This document shows, in pieces, positions 22,953 to 29,312 of a stretch of DNA of 29,312 nucleotides. The translations under genes and the position numbers were made by a program. The stretch lies in assembly GCA_934247125.1 (NCBI GenBank), contig CAKQIZ010000014.1:1-29312 (forward strand). Direction: 5' to 3'. The stretch is from an uncultured Clostridia bacterium (GTDB taxonomy: Bacteria > Bacillota > Clostridia > Peptostreptococcales > Anaerovoracaceae). How positions within the stretch are numbered: the first letter of the stretch is position 1; the number at the start of each line of letters is the position of its first letter. The notes below the pieces were generated by a model. That model had not been told where the DNA came from. It ran no database searches and saw only the letters and a program-made list of their open reading frames with translations.

Positions 22953-24248
22953 ATGTATAGAAAAATCACAGCTTTTTTAGAAGCATGGAAGAAAAACCAA
23001 TATAGAAAACCTCTTGTTCTGCAGGGAGCAAGGCAGGTAGGGAAAACTTATTCCGTGTTAGAGTTCGGGCGCATCAATTACGAGAATGTAGCATATTTCA
23101 ATTTTGAAACTAACCCGAAATTGAACAGGACTTTTGAAGAAAACATCAGCCCGGATTATTTGATACCGATTCTGTCCCATATTTCAGGGCAGACAATAGT
23201 AAAGGAAAAAACTCTGATCATATTTGATGAAGTGCAGCTTTGCGAACGGGCATTGACCTCATTGAAGTATTTCTGTGAAGACGCACCGGATTACCATATA
23301 ATAGTGGCTGGAAGCCTGCTGGGAGTAGCAGTCAACCGGGCGAAATTTTCATTTCCTGTCGGCAAAGTAGATATGAAAACTATGTATCCTATGGATATGG
23401 AAGAATTTATGATCGCAATGGGAGAAGAAAAGCTGGCAGCGCAGGTCAGACAGTGTTTTGAAACAAATACAGCAATGCCGTCAGCTTTGCATGATGCGGC
23501 GATGCAGCTTTATCGACAGTACCTTGTTGTAGGCGGTATGCCGGAATGTGTGCTGCAGTTTGCACAGACGAAAGACTATATACTTATACGTAATACTCAG
23601 GATACGATACTTGCAAGTTATCTCAATGATATGAGTAAATATAATAATTTGAATGAAATCAAGAAGACGAGGCTTGCATATGATAATATAACTGTTCAGC
23701 TTTCAAAAAAGAATACTCGATTCCAGTACAAGCTGATCAAGAAAGGGGGCAGAGCTTCTGAATTTGAAAACGCTATCGAATGGCTCTGTCTTTCCGGGAT
23801 AGTATCGCAGGTTTACCGTATAGAGCAGATAAAGAAACCTCTGGAAAATTATCGTGATATTGATGCATTTAAGATCTATGTATCAGATTTGGGGCTACTT
23901 TGCGCTAAAAAAGATCTGTCTGCGAATGATATTTTGTATATGGTAGAGGAACTGAATGACTTCAAGGGCGGGATGGCTGAAAATTATGTTAATGTACAGC
24001 TTTCTATTAACGGATATCGTACTTATTACTGGGAATCTGCCCGTGGCGCAGAGATAGATTTTGTTATACAGCGGAATGGACAACTTATACCGATCGAGGT
24101 AAAGTCTGCAGACAATACCAGGGCAAAGAGTTTAAAAGTTTACATGGAGACCTACAATCCGGAATATGCCATAAAACTCTCTGCTAAAAATTTTGCATTT
24201 GAAGATAATAAAAAGACAGTTCCACTATATGCAGCGTTTTGTATATAA
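22953..24248 (+). CDS. AAA-type ATPase with C-terminal DUF4143 domain
   Basis: A 431-residue protein of the widespread AAA_14/DUF4143 class. Walker A is GARQVGKT (25-32) and Walker B is LIIFDEVQ, followed by the sensor-like VAGSLLGVA. The C-terminal DUF4143 part (about residues 200-400) ends with the family motif WESARGAEIDFVIQRNGQLIPIEVKSADNTRAKSL, whose E-x-D...E-x-K layout resembles a PD-(D/E)xK nuclease core. No biochemical role is established for the class; such genes are typical accessory genes of anaerobes. It stands alone with its own promoter and a strong AAAGGAGG site, and its codons are more AT-rich than the housekeeping genes. Confidence 0.9.
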   Translation: MYRKITAFLEAWKKNQYRKPLVLQGARQVGKTYSVLEFGRINYENVAYFNFETNPKLNRTFEENISPDYLIPILSHISGQTIVKEKTLIIFDEVQLCERALTSLKYFCEDAPDYHIIVAGSLLGVAVNRAKFSFPVGKVDMKTMYPMDMEEFMIAMGEEKLAAQVRQCFETNTAMPSALHDAAMQLYRQYLVVGGMPECVLQFAQTKDYILIRNTQDTILASYLNDMSKYNNLNEIKKTRLAYDNITVQLSKKNTRFQYKLIKKGGRASEFENAIEWLCLSGIVSQVYRIEQIKKPLENYRDIDAFKIYVSDLGLLCAKKDLSANDILYMVEELNDFKGGMAENYVNVQLSINGYRTYYWESARGAEIDFVIQRNGQLIPIEVKSADNTRAKSLKVYMETYNPEYAIKLSAKNFAFEDNKKTVPLYAAFCI

Positions 24249-24286
24249 AGTTCAACATAAAATCGTGGCATGCTGAAAAATCCCTC

Positions 24287-24314
24287 TTGACAAATCCATC
24301 AAAAGTTTTATAAT
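24287..24314 (+). promoter_or_regulatory. Sigma-A-type promoter of perR
   Basis: TTGACA (24287-24292), 16-bp spacer, TATAAT (24309-24314): both boxes match consensus exactly. The start codon is 33 bp downstream. Confidence 0.8.
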
Positions 24315-24319
24315 TAAAA

Positions 24320-24334
24320 TAAGAATAATTCTAA
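24320..24334. promoter_or_regulatory. PerR/Fur-like operator
   Basis: TAAGAATAATTCTAA is a 15-bp near-palindrome. On the reverse strand it reads TTAGAATTATTCTTA, matching 12 of 15 positions of the Bacillus PerR box TTATAATTATTATAA. It sits just after the -10 box, so autorepression of perR is likely. Confidence 0.6.
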
Positions 24335-24347
24335 AGAAGGCGATTTG

Positions 24348-24716
24348 ATGACAAAGAACGGGAAGCTGATACTGGAGATCGTTCATGGATCTTCGGAACA
24401 TCCTACAGCGGAACAGATTTTCATGAAAGCAAGGGAGAAGTCACCGGGGATAGCCCTGGCGACGGTATACAACAACCTCAACTCGCTTGTCAGTGAAAAG
24501 CTGATCCGCAGGATAAGGCTGAAGGGAAGTCCGGACAGGTATGACAGGACCGCGCGGCACGACCATATGATATGTGAGCGGTGCGGGAAGATAACGGACG
24601 TGCACCTTGATGATCTGGGAGAGGAACTCGAGCGCGAAACAGGTGTGAAGGTCATATCATATGATCTGAATATCCATTATCTGTGCGACGAGTGCAGCCA
24701 GAATGTGCAGCACTGA
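24348..24716 (+). CDS. perR: PerR-type peroxide-sensing repressor (Fur family)
   Basis: A 122-residue Fur-family metalloregulator with a short N-terminus. The winged helix is HPTAEQIFMKAREKSPGIALATVYNNLNSLVSEKLI. The structural zinc site is Cys76, Cys79, Cys113 and Cys116. The regulatory metal set expected of PerR is complete: His18, Asp66, His71, His73 and Asp84, with Asp66 in the place where Fur proteins usually carry Glu. I choose ATG 24348, seven bases after AAGAAGG, over the adjacent in-frame TTG. It has its own promoter and a PerR-like box, and rubrerythrin is the next gene, so the pair forms a peroxide-response unit. Fur or Zur identity is less likely. Confidence 0.88.
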   Translation: MTKNGKLILEIVHGSSEHPTAEQIFMKAREKSPGIALATVYNNLNSLVSEKLIRRIRLKGSPDRYDRTARHDHMICERCGKITDVHLDDLGEELERETGVKVISYDLNIHYLCDECSQNVQH

Positions 24717-24733
24717 TCTGAAACAGATCTGAG

Positions 24734-24853
24734 CCGGGTCCAGATCGATCCGGAGGATGTGTGAGCTGTCGGACATGCTGCAGAACCGGACAGCACTGAA
24801 AAAGCAGAAGCAAAACACGATGCAGTCATCGGTGCCGCGGCATCTGCATCGTG
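24734..24853 (+). other. Three-hairpin leader between perR and rubrerythrin
   Basis: The 174-bp gap holds three consecutive stem-loops: CCGGGTC/GATCCGG (24734-24740/24747-24753, one G-U pair); GCTGTCGG/CC(G)GACAGC (24765-24772/24786-24794, one bulge); and a perfect 10-bp stem CACGATGCAG/CTGCATCGTG (24816-24825/24844-24853) whose loop contains the palindrome TGCCGCGGCA. No U-tract follows any of them. They may control mRNA processing or read-through from perR into rbr. Confidence 0.45.
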
Positions 24854-24890
24854 AGGAGTGTAAAAGGAGCGGCACAGAAAAGAGGAAGAG

Positions 24891-25427
24891 ATGAACAAGT
24901 ACGAAGGCACACAGACAGAAAAAAATTTGATGGCGGCATTTGCAGGGGAATCGCAGGCGAGAAACAAGTATACATATTTTTCGTCAGTTGCAAAGAAAGA
25001 AGGATATGAACAGATCGCAGCACTGTTTTTAAAGACTGCAGACAATGAAAAAGAACATGCAAAGATGTGGTTCAAGGAGCTCGAAGGCATAGGCAATACA
25101 GCACAGAATCTTGAAGCCGCAGCAGAAGGCGAAAACTACGAATGGACAGACATGTATGAAGGTTTTGCAAAGACTGCAGAGGAAGAAGGATTCCCTCAGC
25201 TGGCGGCAAAATTCAGACTGGTCGGAGCCATCGAAAAGCATCACGAAGAACGCTACAGAGCGCTTCTCAATAACGTTGAGACAGCAGCCGTATTTGAAAA
25301 GAGCGAGATCAAGGTATGGGAATGCCGCAACTGCGGACACATCGTTGTAGGAACAAAAGCTCCTGAAGTATGTCCTACATGCAGCCATCCTAAGAGCTAT
25401 TTTGAGATCCACGCAGAAAACTATTAA
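24891..25427 (+). CDS. rbr: Rubrerythrin
   Basis: Non-haem di-iron peroxidase that reduces hydrogen peroxide in anaerobes, drawing electrons from NADH via rubredoxin-type carriers. It has 178 residues, the usual size. The N-terminal ferritin-like four-helix domain shows Glu20, the pair Glu53/His56 (ExxH) and the second pair in [10 protein letters not shown] (around 113-122). The C-terminal rubredoxin domain has CRNCG (Cys145, Cys148) and CPTCSHP (Cys161, Cys164). The start ATG follows AGAGGAAGAG. It is preceded by perR and the hairpin-rich leader, and followed by a terminator. It has more biased codons than the surrounding genes, suggesting abundant protein. Confidence 0.97.
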   Translation: MNKYEGTQTEKNLMAAFAGESQARNKYTYFSSVAKKEGYEQIAALFLKTADNEKEHAKMWFKELEGIGNTAQNLEAAAEGENYEWTDMYEGFAKTAEEEGFPQLAAKFRLVGAIEKHHEERYRALLNNVETAAVFEKSEIKVWECRNCGHIVVGTKAPEVCPTCSHPKSYFEIHAENY

Positions 25428-25433
25428 GAATCG

Positions 25434-25448
25434 GCATCATAATGATGC
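25434..25448. promoter_or_regulatory. 15-bp palindrome upstream of mtnA
   Basis: GCATCAT-A-ATGATGC is a perfect odd-centred palindrome seven bases after the rbr stop. It may be an operator for mtnA or the base of a small hairpin. It does not clearly match a known box. Confidence 0.35.
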
Positions 25449-25470
25449 ACATGTGATACAGTTATCCGGG

Positions 25471-25503
25471 AACAGGTCAGGCTGCATGCAGGACCTGTTT
25501 TTC
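25471..25503 (+). terminator. Intrinsic terminator after rubrerythrin
   Basis: AACAGGTC (25471-25478) and GACCTGTT (25492-25499) form an 8-bp stem running into TTTTTCTG; the loop includes the palindrome CTGCATGCAG. Confidence 0.75.
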
Positions 25504-25541
25504 TGTTTGAAACTGTTGACAGCAATGGAGAAGAGACGGTT

Positions 25542-26669
25542 ATGAGTGAAATAAGGAACGTTACACATATAGATAATGTCAGGCTGAGTGATGACGGCAG
25601 TTCTGTGATCATACTCGATCAGAGCAGGCTGCCGATGCATACTGAGTATATCGAGATAAAAACACCGCAGGAGATGTACGATGCGATTTTCCATCTGAAA
25701 GTCAGAGGTGCGCCGGCGATCGGCATATTTGCAGCATACTGCATGGCAGTTATTGCAAAGCAGGCAGATGATCGTCAGGCAGATCATGAAAGTACAGAAA
25801 CGGACGCTGTGCAGCTTTTTGCAAGAAAACTCAGAGAGTATGGCGAATATATAAAGTCTTCAAGGCCTACGGCAGTCAACCTCGCATGGGCGGTGGACAG
25901 AGTTCTGGCTGCAGCCGGCAGAGCAGAAAACGGAACAGTCGCAGATATCGCAGAAGCTGTAAAGAACGAAGCAGTCAGTATACATCGCAAGGATATCGAG
26001 ATGTGCAGGGCGATTTCCGAATATGGTCTTACGGTCATAAAGAATGGCGACGGGATACTGACTCACTGCAATGCGGGACCGCTTGCAACATCCAGGTACG
26101 GGACGGCGCTCGGGCCGCTGCTGCTCGGAGCGGAACGTGGAATGGAGTTCAGAGTCTTTGCAGATGAGACGAGACCTCTGCTTCAGGGTGCGAGACTGAC
26201 TTCATACGAACTTCAGAAAGCCGGCATAGATGTGACACTTATCTGTGATAACATGGCGTCAGCTGTGATGAAAAACGGATGGGTGCAGGCATGTTTTGTC
26301 GGCTGTGACAGAGTTGCAGCAAACGGTGACACGGCGAACAAAATAGGCACATCGGCAGTAGCGATACTGGCGAAGCATTACGGGATACCGTTTTATGTGC
26401 TCGGCCCGACATCGACCATCGATCTGGACTGTTCGTCGGGAGCGGATATACCTATAGAGCTGCGTGCACCGGAAGAGATAAAAGAAAAATTCTACAGCGA
26501 ACCGGTGGCTTTAGATGATGTCAAGTGTTACAATCCGGCATTCGACGTCACGGACAGCAGCCTGATAACGGGTATAATCACGGAAAAAGGCATCTGCAGG
26601 CCGCCGTTTACCGAAAGTCTCAGGAGAGCAGCGGAAGGCGCTCGTGAGGGTAAAGACAGCGATTTTTAA
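25542..26669 (+). CDS. mtnA: S-methyl-5-thioribose-1-phosphate isomerase
   Basis: Aldose-ketose isomerase of the methionine salvage pathway (5-methylthioribose-1-phosphate to 5-methylthioribulose-1-phosphate), an eIF2B-alpha relative. It has 375 residues. The family motifs are [14 protein letters not shown] near the N-terminus, [19 protein letters not shown] with catalytic Cys176, and [17 protein letters not shown] with catalytic Asp256. The start ATG follows GGAGAAGAGA. No other salvage gene (mtnK, mtnB, mtnD or mtnW) is nearby. Isolated MtnA in anaerobes can serve an MTA-isoprenoid or dihydroxyacetone-phosphate type shunt, or a related sugar phosphate. This remains inference. Confidence 0.93.
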   Translation: MSEIRNVTHIDNVRLSDDGSSVIILDQSRLPMHTEYIEIKTPQEMYDAIFHLKVRGAPAIGIFAAYCMAVIAKQADDRQADHESTETDAVQLFARKLREYGEYIKSSRPTAVNLAWAVDRVLAAAGRAENGTVADIAEAVKNEAVSIHRKDIEMCRAISEYGLTVIKNGDGILTHCNAGPLATSRYGTALGPLLLGAERGMEFRVFADETRPLLQGARLTSYELQKAGIDVTLICDNMASAVMKNGWVQACFVGCDRVAANGDTANKIGTSAVAILAKHYGIPFYVLGPTSTIDLDCSSGADIPIELRAPEEIKEKFYSEPVALDDVKCYNPAFDVTDSSLITGIITEKGICRPPFTESLRRAAEGAREGKDSDF

Positions 26670-26687
26670 CAGGGAGTGTGACGGGTC

Positions 26688-27878
26688 ATGTGGTTTCTGA
26701 TACTGCTCGGGATGGCATATCTTGCGGTGAATTTCTTTCTGTGGCACAGAGTGGTCAGACTGCTCAGACATGTGCACGGATTTTTCGGGAACAAATGGGT
26801 AGTATGCGTTTTTACGGCAATATATCTGTTTTTTCTAAACAGCGTGTGGCTGTGGACGTTGTTTGACGATCAGAAATGGATATCGGCGTTCAAGTATATA
26901 AATAATATCTGGATAGGTGTATTCGTGTATTCGCTTATTTTCATGGCGGTGGCGGAGCTTGTGACATTCGTTCTCTGGGCTCTGAAGAAAATGCGCAGGG
27001 GTTATGCCGGATACCGTAAATATATCGTGACCAGAGGTACGATAGTCGTGTCGCTCGTGATCGGATTCAGCGTTTACGGCGTCATACACTATCACAAGAT
27101 AAGCGTGACTGATTACGATGTGGATATAGACAAGTCCACACAGGCGGGAGAGTCGATGAAAGTCGTGCTTGTTGCGGACACTCATCTCGGATATTCCGTG
27201 GGCGAAGACATGATGAAGCAGATGGTGGATAAGATAAATGCGCAGGAGCCCGATCTCGTAGTGTTTGCAGGCGATATCGTCGACAATGATTATTTTGCGA
27301 TGACGGATCCGGACAAGATAGCGAAGACGCTGTCCGGGATAAGATCTAAGTACGGAGTCTACGGGGTCTATGGCAACCATGATGTAGAAGAAAATCTGAT
27401 AGGCGGATTTACGATATCTATAGGCAAAAAAGCCCGGGTACAGCCTGAAGTGGACGAATTTGCAGAAAAGGCAGGTATAACGATCCTTCAGGATGAAAGC
27501 ACTGTCGTTGCGGGAGACATAACTCTCATAGGCAGATGCGATGCCACGAAGACGAACAGCGACAGTCCGCGAGCTTCGATCGCAGAGCTTACTTTTAATA
27601 TAGATCACAGCAAGCCTGTGATATGCGTAGATCATCAGCCGTCGGAGCTTCAGGAAAAGGCGGATGCCGGTGTCGATCTCGACCTTTGCGGGCATACTCA
27701 CGACGGACAGGTATTTCCGGGAAATCTGACGATAGATCTGTTCTGGGACAATGCATACGGACTCCTGAAGGTCGATGATATGTACTCGATCGTGACATCA
27801 GGAGTCGGGGTATGGGGGCCGGCCATGAGAGTCGGGACTGACGGAGAGATCGCTGTCGTGAACGTGAATTTCAAATAG
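26688..27878 (+). CDS. Membrane-anchored metallophosphoesterase (calcineurin-like)
   Basis: A 396-residue protein. About four hydrophobic helices occupy residues 1-22, 38-60, 74-102 and 118-136, followed by a YkuE/YaeI-type metallophosphoesterase domain. The metal motifs appear in order: ADTHLG, GDIVDND, GNHD, a later DHQPSE and GHTHDGQ. The domain follows a membrane anchor, so it probably acts at the membrane surface. Related enzymes have been linked to lipid or UDP-diacylglucosamine-type substrates, but none can be assigned. ATG 26688 has GGGAG 11 bases upstream. It lies 18 bp after mtnA, so cotranscription is likely. It converges on the YlmC gene, with nine bases between the stop codons. 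Confidence 0.9.
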   Translation: MWFLILLGMAYLAVNFFLWHRVVRLLRHVHGFFGNKWVVCVFTAIYLFFLNSVWLWTLFDDQKWISAFKYINNIWIGVFVYSLIFMAVAELVTFVLWALKKMRRGYAGYRKYIVTRGTIVVSLVIGFSVYGVIHYHKISVTDYDVDIDKSTQAGESMKVVLVADTHLGYSVGEDMMKQMVDKINAQEPDLVVFAGDIVDNDYFAMTDPDKIAKTLSGIRSKYGVYGVYGNHDVEENLIGGFTISIGKKARVQPEVDEFAEKAGITILQDESTVVAGDITLIGRCDATKTNSDSPRASIAELTFNIDHSKPVICVDHQPSELQEKADAGVDLDLCGHTHDGQVFPGNLTIDLFWDNAYGLLKVDDMYSIVTSGVGVWGPAMRVGTDGEIAVVNVNFK

Positions 27879-27887
27879 TTCAGTCTG

Positions 27888-28136
27888 TCAGCACGGCGGC
27901 ATGGACTGGAATATTATCAGGTCTTCGCCGATGATCACGATGCTGCTCCACGGCAGTTCACATATGTCATCAGGATTTCTGCTGAAAAAACCGGTGCTTT
28001 CCATAGACGGGACGAGCACCGATTTTATTTTGCCCGTCTTTTTTTCGAATATCATTTCGGCATCCCATAACTGACCATAGATCCTTCCTGTGGAAACATC
28101 GACTATCTCTTTGTTTCCGATTTCACTTAATCGCAT
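27888..28136 (-). CDS. YlmC/YmxH-family PRC-barrel sporulation protein
   Basis: An 82-residue protein with the pattern of the YlmC/YmxH family: MRLSEIGNKEIVDVSTGRIYGQLWDAEMIFEKKTGKIKSVLVP, a PRC-barrel fold, then a conserved DICELPWSSIVIIGEDLIIF ending. In Bacillus members are expressed during sporulation and their role is unknown. The ATG at 28136 is preceded by AAAGGAG with six bases between. It is divergent from the tepA-like gene (59 bp apart) and convergent with the phosphoesterase gene. Confidence 0.9.
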   Translation of the reverse strand: MRLSEIGNKEIVDVSTGRIYGQLWDAEMIFEKKTGKIKSVLVPSMESTGFFSRNPDDICELPWSSIVIIGEDLIIFQSMPPC

Positions 28137-28195
28137 AATTGACTCCTTTAATACAGATAATATTAATGATATTAAACAGAACAGGAGAATATGAA

Positions 28196-28894
28196 GTGAA
28201 AGAACAGAAAACCGAAAAAAAGACGCCGGATCAGGAAGATATCACGAAAAGTCTGATAACCGATCTGGGACTTCTGGCGACAGGAACTGATTTTGACAGT
28301 GACATACAGTATATAAATATAATCGGCAGTATCGAGGGACACACTGTGCTGCCGGCAGACAACAAGACTACGAAGTACGAACATCTGATACCTCAGCTTA
28401 TCGCAGTGGAGGAGAACCCGAAGCTGAAAGGCCTTCTGGTGATACTGAACACGGTCGGAGGCGATGTAGAGGCCGGGCTGGCGCTCGCGGAAATGATCTC
28501 GACACTGTCAAAGCCGACCGTTTCGCTTGTGCTGGGCGGAGGCCACAGCATAGGTATACCGCTTGCGACCGCGGCAGATCATTCGTTTATCGCAAAATCC
28601 GCGACTATGACGCTGCACCCTATCAGGACGGCAGGGATCGTGATAACATCGGAGACTACCTTCGACTATATGCGCAAGACACAGGAGCGTGTGGTCGATT
28701 TTATAGAAGAGCACTCGGATGCGGAGCGTGACAAGATCGTATCACTGATGAACAGCAACGATAATATGTCAAACGATGTCGGCACGGTGCTTTTTGGAAG
28801 TGAAGCCGTAGAGACAGGGATAATCGATGAAGTGGGCGGAGTATCGCAGGCCATACGACAGCTGAGACGCATGATAGGCGAGATGCAGGAGTAA
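28196..28894 (+). CDS. tepA: TepA/ClpP-class serine protease
   Basis: A 232-residue protein of the crotonase/ClpP fold, resembling Bacillus TepA ('translocation-enhancing protein'), now known mainly as a ClpP-like protease of sporulating bacteria. The catalytic residues visible are Ser118 in GGGHSIG and His141 in TLHPIRT; NTVGGDVEAGLALAEMI is the oxyanion-loop region. I place the start at GTG 28196, eight bases after AGGAG. The frame is open back to a TTG at 28139, but that start lacks a ribosome site and would add a hydrophobic 19-residue stretch. A TTGACT (28139-28144) and TATTAA (28161-28166) 16 bp apart form a candidate promoter. Confidence 0.88.
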   Translation: MKEQKTEKKTPDQEDITKSLITDLGLLATGTDFDSDIQYINIIGSIEGHTVLPADNKTTKYEHLIPQLIAVEENPKLKGLLVILNTVGGDVEAGLALAEMISTLSKPTVSLVLGGGHSIGIPLATAADHSFIAKSATMTLHPIRTAGIVITSETTFDYMRKTQERVVDFIEEHSDAERDKIVSLMNSNDNMSNDVGTVLFGSEAVETGIIDEVGGVSQAIRQLRRMIGEMQE

Positions 28895-28978
28895 GCGGGG
28901 CCTGTTGTGATGTTCGATGCGAGGGAAGGTGCAGCTGCAGAACATATCAAAAAAACAGCAAAAGTACAGCTGCATGCA

Positions 28979-29007
28979 TTGACAAGATTTTCCATATGAT
29001 ATAAAAT
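28979..29007 (+). promoter_or_regulatory. Sigma-A-type promoter of the last gene
   Basis: TTGACA (28979-28984), 17-bp spacer, TAAAAT (29002-29007), 58 bp ahead of the start codon. An overlapping TATAAA at 29000 is an alternative -10. Confidence 0.6.
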
Positions 29008-29064
29008 GCAGATAGGTAAAAAATTCCATTAACAAATATGGCAGTAATGATCGAAAGGAGCATG

Positions 29065-29312
29065 ATGGAAAATCTTTCACTGGTGATAGTAACTGATGAC
29101 AGAGAATACGGCAGAGCGCTCGGACAGGCGCTGCTGCAGCTGTGCAGCGGCATGATGATAAGGATATTCCGCAAGGAAGAGTTCTTTTTGAGGCGGCGTG
29201 AGTATGAAAGCAGTGGAGAAGGCGCGGTCTTTCTCAGCTCGGCAGACATGATACTCTGGGACGGCCCGGAAGCGGAAGTATCATACGGCGGCAGGATAAT
29301 ACTGCTGACAGA
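29065..29312 (+). CDS. Unidentified protein, 3'-truncated by the window
   Basis: The first 82 codons of a gene cut by the window end. It opens MENLSLVIVTDDREYGRALGQALLQLC and continues with alternating strands and helices (MMIRIFRKEEF, GAVFLSSADMILWDG, GRIILL). This resembles a response-regulator-like or pseudo-receiver fold, as found at the N-terminus of CpaE/TadZ-type or ParA-like ATPases. That is a fold impression, not a family match. AAAGGAG precedes two adjacent ATGs (29062 and 29065); the second is better spaced. It has its own promoter. Confidence 0.65.
   Translation, partial: MENLSLVIVTDDREYGRALGQALLQLCSGMMIRIFRKEEFFLRRREYESSGEGAVFLSSADMILWDGPEAEVSYGGRIILLT

Noticed and set aside
19442..24286. 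Integrative element boundaries (att direct repeats, tRNA gene, integrase)
   Set aside because: The block looks accessory, but I found no integrase, no tRNA gene and no convincing flanking direct repeats.
28895..28978. Terminator after tepA
   Set aside because: TGCAGCTG/CAGCTGCA repeats can pair but are 29 nt apart, are partly self-palindromic and lack a U-tract.

Overview
The window is a chromosomal segment of an anaerobic, mid-GC Firmicute of the Clostridia type. Evidence for this is the Clostridia-style order dnaE-pfkA, the yqfC-yqfD-phoH-ybeY-cdd-era-recO cluster, a single-chain glycyl-tRNA synthetase, pyruvate phosphate dikinase, a PerR/rubrerythrin oxygen-defence pair, and genes of sporulation-associated families (yqfC, yqfD, ylmC/ymxH, tepA). 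AUA and AGA/AGG codons are common and Shine-Dalgarno sites are strong. I infer a relative of Eubacteriales Family XIII/Anaerovoracaceae, but the sequence alone does not prove the family.

Layout. 1-3640: the 3' part of dnaE, then pfkA, ending at a bidirectional terminator shared with the convergent dinB (3641-4885, minus). 4886-5596: about 700 bp without a convincing gene, holding three look-alike inverted-repeat elements. 5597-9293: a small membrane peptide, a DUF308/HdeD-like membrane protein and two overlapping flavoproteins. 9294-9437: a foldable leader, then yqfC-yqfD. 10911-14571: a sigma-A-type promoter and the RNA/cell-cycle housekeeping run phoH-ybeY-cdd-era-recO. 14592-19441: a DUF4342 protein with a Cys-Gly-rich tail, glyS, and the heavily codon-biased ppdK.

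19442-24248 looks like an accessory block. It holds a MerR/GyrI-type regulator whose stop codon is missed by one base in an A11 tract. It also holds a tightly packed minus-strand operon (TetR, cysteine-rich KTR, DUF998, GNAT) with a clear promoter and operator, and an AAA/DUF4143 ATPase behind a palindrome-decorated promoter. 24287-25504: perR with a PerR-like box, a leader with three hairpins, rubrerythrin and a terminator. 25542-28894: mtnA, a membrane-anchored metallophosphoesterase, a YlmC/YmxH PRC-barrel protein (minus) and a TepA/ClpP-type protease. The window closes in the start of an unidentified gene with its own promoter.

How the genes work together: DnaE and DinB (replication and translesion synthesis) share the same putative clamp-binding peptide. 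PfkA and PpdK sit at the two ends of glycolysis. YbeY, Era, PhoH and GlyRS serve rRNA maturation and translation, and PerR and rubrerythrin handle peroxide. The least explained parts are the inverted repeats at 5120-5392, the structured leaders at 9311-9416 and 24734-24853, the Cys-Gly tail of the DUF4342 protein and the A11 frame slip in the MerR gene. None of these amounts to a demonstrated new system.
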